Assembly (NCBI GenBank): GCA_027314025.1
Contig: DAHVCP010000051.1
Coordinates: forward strand, 1 to 49,288
Reading direction: 5' to 3'
From: Acidobacteriota bacterium
GTDB lineage: Bacteria > Acidobacteriota > Terriglobia > Terriglobales > SCQP01
DNA length: 49,288 nucleotides
The first letter of the stretch is position 1. Every line of letters begins with the position of its first letter. The notes beneath the pieces were generated by a model that was given only the letters and a program-made list of their open reading frames with translations, made no database searches and was not told where the DNA came from. Of the stretch, positions 23,465 to 31,576 are shown in pieces. The position numbers and the translations under genes are program-made.

Positions 23465-24141
23465 CGTTGGGCCGGCGCGGCGAAATACGCGCCGTTCAAC
23501 CGCGCCCGGAACGCCCGCCGCAGCGCTGCCATCGCCGCGCGGTAGCGGCGATGAAAGAGCATGCCGCGGATGCGCGAGCGCGCCTCCTGCGGCGCCAGGC
23601 GCGCGTATTGCGAGCGATGGCGCCGGTAATAGGCCGTCACCATGGCCGGCGGAATATCCGCCGCCCGCGCCTGCAGCCGCGCCAAAAAGGTCTGCACCAA
23701 TAGCTTTTCTCCCAGGGCGCGCCACCGCTGCTGAAAAGCCGCATTGTGTTGCAGGCCCGCCCGCCGCGCCGCCGCCAGCAGCATGGCAAAACGCAGAAAG
23801 CTCCGCGCCTCCTGCCGCCGCAGCGCCGGCGGCAGCGACTCCGGCAGGGGCGCGTCCAGCGCCGCCAGCTTGCGGCGATACTCGGATGCGCTGAGAGCGC
23901 GCCCGGCAATGATCATCGCCACCTGGCCGCCGCTGCGCGCGGCGGCGGCTCCCGCCTGGTTGGCGGACGCTACGCCTCTGGCACGCGACGCGCGGGAACC
24001 CGCGGCCCCCGCTGCGGCGCCCGCCCGCGGAGGCATCAACGCGCGCGCTTGCCCGGCCGCTGCCGCCGCCAGCAGCAGCGCCGCCGCCGCCGCCGCGGCG
24101 GCCGGCCCAAGCCTGCCCCATATCGTTCCGCAGCTAGCCAT
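23461..24141 (-). CDS. SurA-like periplasmic chaperone lacking the PPIase domain
   Basis: The 226-residue protein has a signal segment (about 9-33, poly-Ala/Leu) and an Ala-rich linker (34-72). It is followed by a SurA N-domain-like helical region: AMIIAGRALSASEYRRKLAAL, then LRFAMLLAAARRAGL, FQQRWRALGEKLLVQTFLARL, and PPAMVTAYYRRHRSQYARL. After that point SurA and PpiC proteins enter the rotamase domain, but here the sequence jumps straight to the C-terminal helix and ends with RLNGAYFAAPAQR. The PpiC protein at 38198-39112 has the same order and a similar tail (LNSAYFGGAP) with the rotamase domain present. This is therefore probably a chaperone-only paralogue. It is coupled to menG by an ATGA overlap. 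Confidence 0.65.
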   Translation of the reverse strand: MASCGTIWGRLGPAAAAAAAALLLAAAAAGQARALMPPRAGAAAGAAGSRASRARGVASANQAGAAAARSGGQVAMIIAGRALSASEYRRKLAALDAPLPESLPPALRRQEARSFLRFAMLLAAARRAGLQHNAAFQQRWRALGEKLLVQTFLARLQARAADIPPAMVTAYYRRHRSQYARLAPQEARSRIRGMLFHRRYRAAMAALRRAFRARLNGAYFAAPAQR

Positions 24142-24148
24142 CAGCTTT

Positions 24149-24154
24149 ATAGTA
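24149..24154 (-). promoter_or_regulatory. -10 element of the SurA-like gene, leaderless arrangement
   Basis: On the minus strand TACTAT (24154 to 24149; 5 of 6 to TATAAT) is followed by 7 nt and then the ATG at 24141. The AT-rich patch stands out from its GC-rich surroundings. Confidence 0.45.
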
Positions 24155-24173
24155 TGCAGGGGGTAACAGCCGC

Positions 24174-24653
24174 ATGATTCCGGCGCTAGGCCAAAACATC
24201 TTCTACGCCTTTCGCCGACTGCGCCGAGCGCCGGTCTTCACCGTTAGCATCGTCCTGACGCTGGCCCTTGGCATCGGCGCGACCACGGCAATGTTTTCCT
24301 TGGCGGAAGCCGCTTGGCTCCGACCCTTGCCCTATCCGCACGCCCGCCGCTTGGTCAACATTTGGCTGCACAATCCGCGCTACGCGCGCCTCGACGTCGG
24401 TTTCAGTCGTGCGGGTGCGGCTTTGGTTCGGCGGGCGCCGGCTCTGGGCCCCTCCGCGGAATAGGTTGGCCTGCTCGCCGCCTGGTTCGCCGCCCGCGCC
24501 ATGGCGCACTGGCTTTACGCCATCTCGCCCGCCGATCCCGTGCCATTCCTCGCCGCCGCGATTCTGTTAGCCGCCGCCGGCATCGCCGCGGTCTATCTCC
24601 CCCTGCGCCGCGCCCTCCGCCTCGACCCCGCCCGCACGCTGCGCGAGCCCTAA
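24174..24653 (+). pseudogene. Internally deleted ADOP/MacB-type permease relic
   Basis: The first about 65 codons (24174-24370) encode the N-terminus of an acidobacterial duplicated orphan permease: FRRLRRAPVFTVSIVLTLALGIGATTAMFSLAEAAWLRPLPYPHARRLVNIW. About 30 unrelated codons follow, with an in-frame TAG at 24462-24464. After it the same frame encodes the family's C-terminus: VGLLAAWFAARAMAHWLYAISPADP...YLPLRRALRLDPARTLREP, ending at TAA 24651-24653. Intact members have about 800-900 residues, so some 650 or more codons including the periplasmic MacB domains are gone. The two ends share one frame, and only one stop separates them. It is a decayed gene; a functional two-segment membrane peptide is unlikely. 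Confidence 0.85.
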
Positions 24654-24731
24654 GCCGGCGCGTCCTTGCCGTCGGGCAGCCGCTCGGCTACTATGAGCCG
24701 ACCCCCGTAAAGGGGGGCGCGGGAGCAGGGA

Positions 24732-25148
24732 ATGGTGACCGACCTGGCATGGTTCTGGCTGACGTTGGCGGTGGTCGCGCTCATGGTCGAACTGCTGCAC
24801 CACACCTACTATCTGCTGGCGGTTGCAGCGGCGCTGTTCTGCGGCGCGGCCGTCGCCCTGTGGCCGCAATCCGGGCTGGCCGCGCAGTTGTGGGTGATCG
24901 CCGGGACCGGCCTGGTAGGTTTGGACCTGGCCCGGATCGCGCGGCGGCGCTGGCTGCGCGCGGCGCCCAATTACGCCGCCGCCCAACCCGGCGCGGAGGT
25001 CCGCGTGCTGCGCGCCGAGGCCGGCCGCCTGCGCGTGGCCTACCGCGGCAGCGAATGGGACGCCGTATATGACGGCCCGCCGCCGGCGCCCGGCGACCGC
25101 CTCAAGATCGCCGCCATGGAAGGCAGCCTGCTGAAACTGGTTCACTAG
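24732..25148 (+). CDS. Short NfeD-like membrane protein
   Basis: The 138-residue protein has two hydrophobic segments (about 7-22 and 26-60) and a C-terminal OB-fold beta-domain (about 85-138, GAEVRVLRAEAGRLRVAYRGSEWDAVYDGPPPAPGDRLKI...). This is the NfeD1b/YbbK-type architecture without the ClpP-like protease. It partners with the SPFH protein encoded 15 nt downstream; short NfeD and stomatin/QmcA genes form a conserved pair thought to organise membrane microdomains. The phrase GxxWDAVYDGPPPAPGDRLKI corresponds to the family's G-x-x-W-x-A-x...G-x-x-V motif. The start at ATG 24732 has only GGGAGCAGGG upstream as a weak Shine-Dalgarno. Confidence 0.82.
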   Translation: MVTDLAWFWLTLAVVALMVELLHHTYYLLAVAAALFCGAAVALWPQSGLAAQLWVIAGTGLVGLDLARIARRRWLRAAPNYAAAQPGAEVRVLRAEAGRLRVAYRGSEWDAVYDGPPPAPGDRLKIAAMEGSLLKLVH

Positions 25149-25163
25149 GGAGCGCACGCAGCC

Positions 25164-26123
25164 ATGTTCCTCATCGCCGCCATTGTCATCCTGCTCATCG
25201 TCGTCTTGATCTTGGGCCAGGCGATTCGCATTGTCCCGCAGCAAAGCGCCTGGGTGGTGGAACGCCTTGGCCGTTACCATGAGACGCTGACCGCCGGCCT
25301 CAATTTCTTGGTGCCCTTCGTGGATCGGCTGGCTTACCGCCATAACCTGCGCGAGGTGCCGATGGACGTGGCGCCGCAAGTGTGCATCACCAAGGACAAT
25401 ACCCAAGTGACCGTCGACGCCGTGCTCTATTACCAGATCACGGACCCCAAGCTGGCGTCCTACGGTTCCAGCGATTATCGCCTCGCCATCACCCAGTTAG
25501 CGCAGACCACGCTGCGCTCCGCGGTCGGCACGATGGACCTGGATGTCGTCCTCAGCTCCCGGGCCACCATCAACGCGGAGATCGTCCAGGCGCTGGATGA
25601 GGCGGGCGTGGGCTGGGGCGTCAAGGTCCTGCGGTATGAGATCCGCGATATCACGCCGCCGGCGGCGATCGTCAAGGCGATGGAGCTGCAAATCACCGCC
25701 GAGCGGGAGCGGCGCGCGGTGGTGGCAAAATCCGAAGGCGACCGGGCGCAGCAGATCAACCTGGCCGAGGGCCAGCGGCAGGCGGAGATCAACCGCAGCG
25801 AGGGCGAGCAGCAGGCGGCGGTTAATCGCGCCACGGGTCAGGCCCAGGCCATCGAACTGGTGGCCAAGGCGACCAGTAACGCCATCGCCACCATCGCCTC
25901 GGCCGTCTCCAACCCCGGCGGGCTGGAGGCCCTGCAACTGCAAGTGGCGCGAGATTATGTAGCCCAGTTCGGCAACATCGCCAAGGCCGGCACCACGGTG
26001 CTGCTGCCCGCGAACCTTGCCGACCTCGGCGGCCTGGTGGCGGGAGCACTGGAAATTATTCGCGCCACCGACCCGAAGACATCGTCCGAGCCCAGGGCCA
26101 GCGCTGTATCCGCCGGGGGCTGA
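25164..26123 (+). CDS. qmcA: SPFH/band 7 protein, stomatin/QmcA type
   Basis: The 319-residue protein has one N-terminal membrane helix (residues 2-20). It is followed by the SPFH domain (about 22-180: IRIVPQQSAWVVERLGRYHETLTAGLNFLVPFVDR, VPMDVAPQVCITKDNTQVTVDAVLYYQITDP, VKVLRYEIRDITPP), a long charged coiled coil (185-235, ERERRAVVAKSEGDRAQQINLAEGQRQAEINRSEG) and an Ala/Gly-rich C-terminus. It oligomerises at the inner membrane as a scaffold. It is paired with the NfeD gene upstream, as in E. coli ybbK-qmcA. All expected parts are present and length is normal for the family. Confidence 0.92.
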   Translation: MFLIAAIVILLIVVLILGQAIRIVPQQSAWVVERLGRYHETLTAGLNFLVPFVDRLAYRHNLREVPMDVAPQVCITKDNTQVTVDAVLYYQITDPKLASYGSSDYRLAITQLAQTTLRSAVGTMDLDVVLSSRATINAEIVQALDEAGVGWGVKVLRYEIRDITPPAAIVKAMELQITAERERRAVVAKSEGDRAQQINLAEGQRQAEINRSEGEQQAAVNRATGQAQAIELVAKATSNAIATIASAVSNPGGLEALQLQVARDYVAQFGNIAKAGTTVLLPANLADLGGLVAGALEIIRATDPKTSSEPRASAVSAGG

Positions 26124-26172
26124 CCACGCCGCCGGCGCTAGGGGCGCCGGTCCCAACTTCATCTCAAATTCT

Positions 26173-26769
26173 ATGCGCTTCGAAACTTTTCCTGGCCTTT
26201 CACTGGCTGCCCCGGTCGCCATCGCTTGGGCCGCGTGGATCGCTTGCGGCGTTTATTTTCTCGCGACCGCGTTATTCACCAACCGCATTCGCGTTCGCGA
26301 GAAGGCGCCGCACCGCCTGCTCGACGCGCTGCTGTTGTGGTCCGGCTACGCCTTTCTGTTCATCGGCGTTTCCCGCGCCGGCGCGCTTCAGGCCACGCTG
26401 GCCCACCATCCCTGGTGGCAATATGCCGGCGCCGCGGCCGCGGCCGCCGGGCTCGCGTTCACCGTCTGGTCCCGCTTCGTCCTGGGCCGGTATTGGAGCG
26501 GGGTCGTGGCGCTGAAGCAAGACCACCGCCTGGTGCAAAACGGACCCTATCGCCGCATCCGCCATCCGCTCTATACCGGCCTGATCCTAGCTGCAACCGG
26601 CACCGCCGTCGCCGCGGCCCAGCCATGGACGCTGCCCGGCGTTGTCCTGTTAACGCTGTGCTTTCTCCGCCGCGCTCGCCGGGAAGACGCACTGCTCAGC
26701 CAGCACTTTGGGGCGGAGTTTGACGCCTACCGCCGGCAGACCGGCCAGTTGCTTCCGCGTCTCGGCTAG
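26173..26769 (+). CDS. Isoprenylcysteine carboxyl methyltransferase-like membrane protein
   Basis: The 198-residue protein has about five membrane segments (roughly 14-34, 50-66, 80-100, 136-156 and one short helix). The C-terminal part contains the ICMT/phosphatidylethanolamine methyltransferase signature: VVALKQDHRLVQNGPYRRIRHPLYTG (about 113-139), in which the G-P-Y-x-x-x-R-H-P-x-Y-x-G motif binds SAM, then LLSQHFGAEFDAYRRQTGQLLP with the conserved E...Y. The substrate is unknown; bacterial members methylate diverse small lipids or proteins. ATG 26173 lies just before the first membrane segment; no strong ribosome site is visible. It follows qmcA by 49 nt and could be co-transcribed. Confidence 0.82.
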   Translation: MRFETFPGLSLAAPVAIAWAAWIACGVYFLATALFTNRIRVREKAPHRLLDALLLWSGYAFLFIGVSRAGALQATLAHHPWWQYAGAAAAAAGLAFTVWSRFVLGRYWSGVVALKQDHRLVQNGPYRRIRHPLYTGLILAATGTAVAAAQPWTLPGVVLLTLCFLRRARREDALLSQHFGAEFDAYRRQTGQLLPRLG

Positions 26770-26821
26770 CGGCTGCCATCCGCCGCTGCGCTTGGCCCGC
26801 CGGGCTCGTAATAGCGGCCGA

Positions 26822-26885
26822 ATGCAACCGGGCATGTTGCATCGCAGATCTTGTGTTTGCAATCGCTTGCGGGCTTAAATGCAAC
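26822..26885. repeat. Cluster of ATGCAAC/GTTGCAT heptamers
   Basis: ATGCAAC (26822-26828), its inverse GTTGCAT (26836-26842), and a further ATGCAAC (26879-26885) fall within 64 nt in the convergent gap 26770-27055. The first two form an inverted repeat with a 7-nt spacer. No gene or T-tailed terminator is seen in this 286-nt gap. Confidence 0.4.
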
Positions 26886-27055
26886 GTTTTTGATGCTTAC
26901 CGCCCCGCGGGCAGTGTCGTGTCCCATTGCTAGGCGCGGGCCCCGCGAAGGGCGCCGCCCGAGCCGGCGAAGCCAGGCATGGCGCGGCGCTAAACGAAGC
27001 CAGGCACGGCGTGGCAGCGATTGACGCCAGGCGCCGGGGAAGGCTCCGCCTGCTG

Positions 27056-27754
27056 CTATATGCCGGCGGCGGCCTTGCCGGCGTAGTACCGTTGCGTACG
27101 CGGCAGCTGCGCCAGCGCGCCCAAGGCGAAAAAGAGCGCGGTCGTGAATACGAACACCGCCAGCCGCGTGGCGTTCAGCTCACCTGTCGGCAACGCCAGC
27201 CAGCGTCCCAGCCGCCACATCGCCCAGCCCGCCACCTGCGCCGGCACCACGGTCCAAATCGCCACATAGAACCATGCCCGTTCCGCGCCCTCGCCCCGCG
27301 TGGAGCGCCGTGCCCGCGGCGTCCAATTCAGCCAGGTCGCCGCCACCACAGCCGCCGCCAGCAGCCAATACCAGCGGTCGTAGAGCACGCGCATCCGCCA
27401 AGGCCCGCCTCCCGCGGCGATGAGCAGGGCGATCAGGTTGAGTGCATACGGCACTAGCAAATCTATCCAGGCGGCGGTGTAGCAGACCACGCGATAGGAC
27501 AGATTGGCTTGATCCACGCCGTAATAGGTGACATAAGGCCGATGCTCCGTGCCCGGCAGCCGCCCGGCGGCGCCGCGCCAGGCGCAGGCCGCCGCCACGG
27601 CCGCCAGCCATATCCAATGCCACCGGTTCGGCCCGTGCAGATAGAGCCGATAGGTCAGGGGACCCGGCAGGACGAAGAACACCCACACCCAAATGGGGAT
27701 GTGCAATACGCGGTAATAGCCTTTGTTCCGTTCCCGTTCGACCGCTTTTTTCAT
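27056..27754 (-). CDS. Integral membrane protein of unknown function
   Basis: The 232-residue protein has a basic N-terminus (MKKAVERERNKGYYR), then about five hydrophobic segments (roughly 20-35, 45-62, 93-113, 125-143, 165-185, 196-216). Features to note are many Trp and Tyr residues (IPIWVWVFFVLPGPLTYRLYLHGPNRWHW) and a loop YVTYYGVDQANLSYRVVCYTAAWIDLLVPY between segments 2 and 3. I do not recognise a family. The gene is divergent from the patatin-like gene across 65 nt and ends in a gene-poor convergent stretch. Composition and codon use look native. Confidence 0.6.
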   Translation of the reverse strand: MKKAVERERNKGYYRVLHIPIWVWVFFVLPGPLTYRLYLHGPNRWHWIWLAAVAAACAWRGAAGRLPGTEHRPYVTYYGVDQANLSYRVVCYTAAWIDLLVPYALNLIALLIAAGGGPWRMRVLYDRWYWLLAAAVVAATWLNWTPRARRSTRGEGAERAWFYVAIWTVVPAQVAGWAMWRLGRWLALPTGELNATRLAVFVFTTALFFALGALAQLPRTQRYYAGKAAAGI

Positions 27755-27819
27755 GGCGCGCTATCGTCCCCGCTCGGGTATAGTTCTGCCCAGTATATTT
27801 TGTGGCTGCGGTCGCTGTG
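27755..27819. promoter_or_regulatory. Divergent promoter region
   Basis: 65 nt separate the starts of the unknown membrane protein (minus) and the patatin-like gene (plus). On the plus strand two -10-like hexamers occur: TATAGT (27779-27784) and TATATT (27794-27799), the latter 20 nt before the ATG. No -35 could be identified with confidence. Confidence 0.4.
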
Positions 27820-29136
27820 ATGGATGTTCCCGCCGATGCCGCCCCATATCTGCCCGGCGCCACACGCGCCGGCGCCGGCCTGGCTCTTTCCGGCGGCGGG
27901 TTCCGCGCGACGTTATTTCACCTGGGCGCACTGCGCCGCCTGAATGAATACGGCCTGCTGGCCGGTCTCGACACCATCGTCGGCGTCTCGGGCGGTTCGA
28001 TCGCCCTAGCCGCGCTGGCTGCGGGCTGGCCTTCGCCGCCCGCGGCTAGCGCTGGAACCGCGGCAGGGACCAGCGCTGGGCGGGGTGGGGCGGCCGTCGC
28101 GGCGCCGGTCCCGATCGCCGATTTCGATCGCCGCATCGCCCGACCGCTGCGCGACTTTACCGCCCGCAACATCCGCACCGGCCCGCTATTTGGCGCCTTT
28201 CTGCCCTGGAATCTGCTGCGCTCGCGCTCGAATACGGATTTGCTGGCCGCTAAGTACCGGCGCCTGACCTTGGGCCGCCAACTGCCCAGCCTGCCGGTCC
28301 GCCCGCGATTTTGTTTTGCCGCCACCGATCTCGCCTTCGGCGTGGACTGGCGTTTCGAACGCGACCGCATCGGCGACTATGCCGCGGGCCATGCCGCGCC
28401 GTACGGCGCCAATGCCGCTCTCAGCCGCGCCGTCGCCGCGTCCTCGGCATTCCCGCCGTACTTCAGCCCGTTGCGCGCCCGCGTGTCCTCGCGGGAACTC
28501 CATGGCGGCGCCGTTCACCCCGGCCCCGCGCGCGATCGTGACATCCGCGGGCTGCGCCTGGCCGACGGCGGCGTCTACGACAATCTTGGCCTGGAGCCGA
28601 TCTGGCGCGACCATGCCTTGCTCCTCGTCAGCGACGGCGGCGCGCCGTTCGCCTTTGGCCCCGACGGCGGCAGTTGGCTGAGCCGAATACGCCGCGACGT
28701 TGCGGTCATGGCCGACCAAACCACCGCCGTGCGCAAGCGTTGGCTGATCGCCAGTTTTCTCGCCGGACAAATGCACGGCGCCTATTGGGGCATCGCCAGC
28801 GCCGCCGCCCATTATCAGCCGGGCGCCCCCGGCTATTCCGCCGATCTGGCGGCGAAGGTGATTGCCGCCATCCGCACCGACCTTGACGCCTTCAGTCCCG
28901 CCGAGGCCGCCGTGCTGCAAAATCACGGCTATTCCTTGGCCGACGCCGCTCTGCGCAGCCATCTCTCCAATCTGCTTCCCGCCCCGCTTCCTCCATTCGC
29001 GTGGCCGTATCCCGAATGGCGAGACGAAGCCAAGGTGCGAGCCGCCCTGGCGAAAAGCTGGCAGCAGACTGTTTTCGGCCGGCCCACCTATACTCCCGGC
29101 CCCCCGCCTGCCCGTGCCGCGTCCACGCAGGCGTAG
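27820..29136 (+). CDS. Patatin-like phospholipase
   Basis: The 438-residue protein has the patatin catalytic parts in order: oxyanion loop GGGFRA (25-30), nucleophile elbow GVSGGS (55-60, Ser57), and the catalytic Asp in LADGGVYDNLGLEP (about residue 250), the DGG/A motif. An Ala/Gly-rich insertion (about 68-90) follows the elbow. No signal peptide is present, so a cytoplasmic or membrane-peripheral lipid acyl hydrolase is expected. An upstream in-frame GTG at 27802 would add six residues; ATG 27820 was chosen. The stretch SDGGAPFAFGPDGGSWLSRIRRDVAVMADQTTAVRKRWLIASF resembles patatins of the cytoplasmic bacterial group. Confidence 0.85.
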   Translation: MDVPADAAPYLPGATRAGAGLALSGGGFRATLFHLGALRRLNEYGLLAGLDTIVGVSGGSIALAALAAGWPSPPAASAGTAAGTSAGRGGAAVAAPVPIADFDRRIARPLRDFTARNIRTGPLFGAFLPWNLLRSRSNTDLLAAKYRRLTLGRQLPSLPVRPRFCFAATDLAFGVDWRFERDRIGDYAAGHAAPYGANAALSRAVAASSAFPPYFSPLRARVSSRELHGGAVHPGPARDRDIRGLRLADGGVYDNLGLEPIWRDHALLLVSDGGAPFAFGPDGGSWLSRIRRDVAVMADQTTAVRKRWLIASFLAGQMHGAYWGIASAAAHYQPGAPGYSADLAAKVIAAIRTDLDAFSPAEAAVLQNHGYSLADAALRSHLSNLLPAPLPPFAWPYPEWRDEAKVRAALAKSWQQTVFGRPTYTPGPPPARAASTQA

Positions 29137-29237
29137 GCAGTCGCCCGCCAGGGGCCACGCCGATTCGCGCATTGCGAGCGGCCGGCGCGCATGGGCGATA
29201 AGCACAGGGCTGCTTTGCCGGCGGGCCCGCGCTCGGA

Positions 29238-30557
29238 CTAATCCAAAAACCTTCGCGCCCGGTCCAGCCACTTCTCCCAGGGTTTGCGGGGCGGAGGCCG
29301 ATGATATCGCACCCGGTGCCCATAACAGCACGCCCCATCCAGAAAGCTGTATTCCGGGGCGGCCAGGCTTTGCGGCATGCCATTCACCAGTTCCGGCGCC
29401 ACCATCCGCACCGGCATCTCCAGCCCTTCTTCCAGCAATTCCGCGAACCCCGCCAGCTTGCCGCCGCCGCCGGTCAAATAAATCCCCGCGCCCAGGCCGC
29501 GCAGCAAGCCCGCGCGGGTCAAATCGTCGCGCAGCAGTTGCGTCAGTTCCCGCGCCCGGCTCTCGAGGCATTCGCAGATCCGCCGCTGCGGCAGCTCGCG
29601 CGCCGGCCGCCCCGCCAGGCTGGGCGTTTCCACCAGTGTGGCGTCATTGATGTCCGCGGCGGTGGCATAGCCGAACGCCAGTTTGATCCGCTCCGCCTCT
29701 TCGCGGGGGATGTTGAACGCGATCGCCAAGTCGTTGGTGAAGTGCTCGCCGCCGACCGGAATGGCGGTGGCGTGGAACGGCGCGCCGTGCAGGTAGGCCA
29801 TCAGGCTGGTCGAGCCCGCCCCGATGTCCACCACCGCGACGCCCATTTCCCGGTCTTCGGCCTTCAGCAAAATCTCCGCCGAAGCCAACGGCGCGAAGAT
29901 GATCTCTTCCACCTCCAGGCCGGCGCGGTTGGCCACCAGCACGGCATTGTGCTGCGCCACCGCCGCTACGGTTAGGATGAAGACGCGCGCCTCCAGGCGG
30001 CTGGCCAGCATGCCCACCGGGTCGCGCACTCCGCCCTGGCCATCGAGCACGAATTCCTGCGGCAGCACGTGCAGCATTTCCCGGTCGCTGGGCAGGTCCA
30101 GGTTCCGCGCCAGCTCCAGCGCCCGCCGCGCGTCGTCCCGCGTCACCTCCCGGCTGCGCGACGCCAGCGCCACCCCGGCTTGGCTGGCCAGCGCCATGGG
30201 CTGGGCGCCGGTCAGGCTAAGAAACACGCGTTCCAGCGGGAAGCCCGTCCGCGCCTCGACCACCGCCGCCGCTTCCTTCACCGCCTCGGTGGCGAAGTCC
30301 AACTGAACCACTTGGCCCTTGCGCAACCCGCGCGATTCGACCTCGCCATGCGCCAGGTAGTGCAGCGCGCCATCGCGCTCCTCGCAGACCGCCAGCACGG
30401 TCTTGGCGGTGCCGAGGTCGAGTACGGCCAACGGTGCGGCGGGCGGCATGGGCGTGGAAGCAGGGATAACCTTCAACTTACCATGCGTTTCCCCCGGTTC
30501 CACGCCGCCGCCCGCGGCGGCGGCCATTGGTTCCGCGCCGGCGGCGGCCGCGGCCAT
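29238..30557 (-). CDS. ftsA: Cell-division protein FtsA
   Basis: The 439-residue actin-like protein has phosphate-1 LAVLDLGTAKTVLAV (about 43-57), phosphate-2 VAVVDIGAGSTSLMAY (about 239-254), adenosine loop GIYLTGGGGKLAGFAELLEE (about 361-380), and a C-terminal amphipathic helix (PWEKWLDRARRFLD) that would tether it to the membrane. The SHS2/1C domain is present (LERVFLSLTGAQPMALASQAGVA...). FtsA links FtsZ to the membrane. The first 36 residues are Ala/Gly-rich and not conserved; MPPAAPLAVLD at Met37 is an alternative start. The gene lies 14 nt after ftsQ. Unusually, ftsZ does not follow: downstream on this strand is only the 3' end of the patatin gene. Confidence 0.9.
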   Translation of the reverse strand: MAAAAAGAEPMAAAAGGGVEPGETHGKLKVIPASTPMPPAAPLAVLDLGTAKTVLAVCEERDGALHYLAHGEVESRGLRKGQVVQLDFATEAVKEAAAVVEARTGFPLERVFLSLTGAQPMALASQAGVALASRSREVTRDDARRALELARNLDLPSDREMLHVLPQEFVLDGQGGVRDPVGMLASRLEARVFILTVAAVAQHNAVLVANRAGLEVEEIIFAPLASAEILLKAEDREMGVAVVDIGAGSTSLMAYLHGAPFHATAIPVGGEHFTNDLAIAFNIPREEAERIKLAFGYATAADINDATLVETPSLAGRPARELPQRRICECLESRARELTQLLRDDLTRAGLLRGLGAGIYLTGGGGKLAGFAELLEEGLEMPVRMVAPELVNGMPQSLAAPEYSFLDGACCYGHRVRYHRPPPRKPWEKWLDRARRFLD

Positions 30558-30571
30558 GCGAACTGTGCGCC

Positions 30572-31513
30572 TTATCGCGTTCGCTGGCGCGCCGTGCCGT
30601 TCTGCCTGGAATCCAAGATCGCCTGCCCGGGATAGCGCAGGTTCACCGAGCGCAGATTCGGATACTCCGACCGCCAGGTGGCGATGTGCGCGGCATAGAG
30701 GCGGTACCGCGCCAAATAATCCTGATTGCCCAATTCCAGGCGGATCGTCTCCCCATCCCGCTGCGGCAACGAAAGTACGGTGTCGGCCGGGTCGGCCACG
30801 TTCACCTCGGAGATCCTGGCGTCCACCCCAGCGGGCGCCAAGGCGCTTTCCACCGCCAAGAACTGCGCCACCTGCGCCTGGCGGACCTCCCGCGCGCCGG
30901 GGCCGGATTTCAGGCCGGTCAGCACCGGAAACTGATATTGCGCCCGCGGCGGCAGGGGCAGCAGCACGCCCCGCGCATCAATCAGCATCAGATGCGTGCC
31001 CCGGCGCGCAAACGCCACCGGCTTGCGCTGCCGCAACTGCACGCGCAGATGATCCGGCCAGATCCGCAGCACCGCCGCGCGCCGCACCCAAGGGAGCTTT
31101 TCCAGCGCCTGCTCGCGCGCCGCCAGCGGAATGAAATAAATATTGCGCCCGACATCCGCCGCGAAGATCGAGCGCACCGCGGACCGGCGCACCATCGGGG
31201 CTCCGGAGACCGCAATATCGCGCGAACCGTTCAGCACGAAGGCGGGGCTGGTCGTCGCCACACGGTAGATGACCCACGCCGCCACCAAGACCGCCCACAG
31301 CGGCCACAGAATCCGCAGCCCGCGGACCACGCGGGCGGCGATTGCCGCTTCCCGCCGCTGCCGCACCCGCACCGGGCGCGTGCGCCGCCGATAGCCGCCG
31401 CCCGCGCCTTCGCCTCCGGTGTCGCTGGAGGCGTCCAACTCCTCGGGCGCCGCCGCCCGCGACGGACTTGCGTCCTCGCGCGTCGGGGCATCGGATGCTG
31501 GCCGCTTCGGCAT
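30572..31513 (-). CDS. ftsQ: Cell-division protein FtsQ
   Basis: The 313-residue bitopic protein has a long basic, disordered cytoplasmic N-terminus (1-65), one membrane helix (about 67-87, LRILWPLWAVLVAAWVIY), a POTRA domain (about 98-165: FVLNGSRDIAVSGAPMVRRSAVRSIF...VRRAAVLRIWPDHLRVQLRQRKPVAF) and the FtsQ beta-domain (170-305) with LPLPPRAQYQFPVLTGL. It recruits FtsL/FtsB in the divisome. The layout matches FtsQ although sequence conservation in this family is low. It lies between murC (63 nt gap) and ftsA (14 nt gap), which agrees with the classical order. Confidence 0.87.
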   Translation of the reverse strand: MPKRPASDAPTREDASPSRAAAPEELDASSDTGGEGAGGGYRRRTRPVRVRQRREAAIAARVVRGLRILWPLWAVLVAAWVIYRVATTSPAFVLNGSRDIAVSGAPMVRRSAVRSIFAADVGRNIYFIPLAAREQALEKLPWVRRAAVLRIWPDHLRVQLRQRKPVAFARRGTHLMLIDARGVLLPLPPRAQYQFPVLTGLKSGPGAREVRQAQVAQFLAVESALAPAGVDARISEVNVADPADTVLSLPQRDGETIRLELGNQDYLARYRLYAAHIATWRSEYPNLRSVNLRYPGQAILDSRQNGTARQRTR

Positions 31514-31576
31514 ATGTGCAATTGTTCCGCGGGCGGCGGCGGAAATCGCTTTCCCGCCTCGGGCGCCCGCATCACC

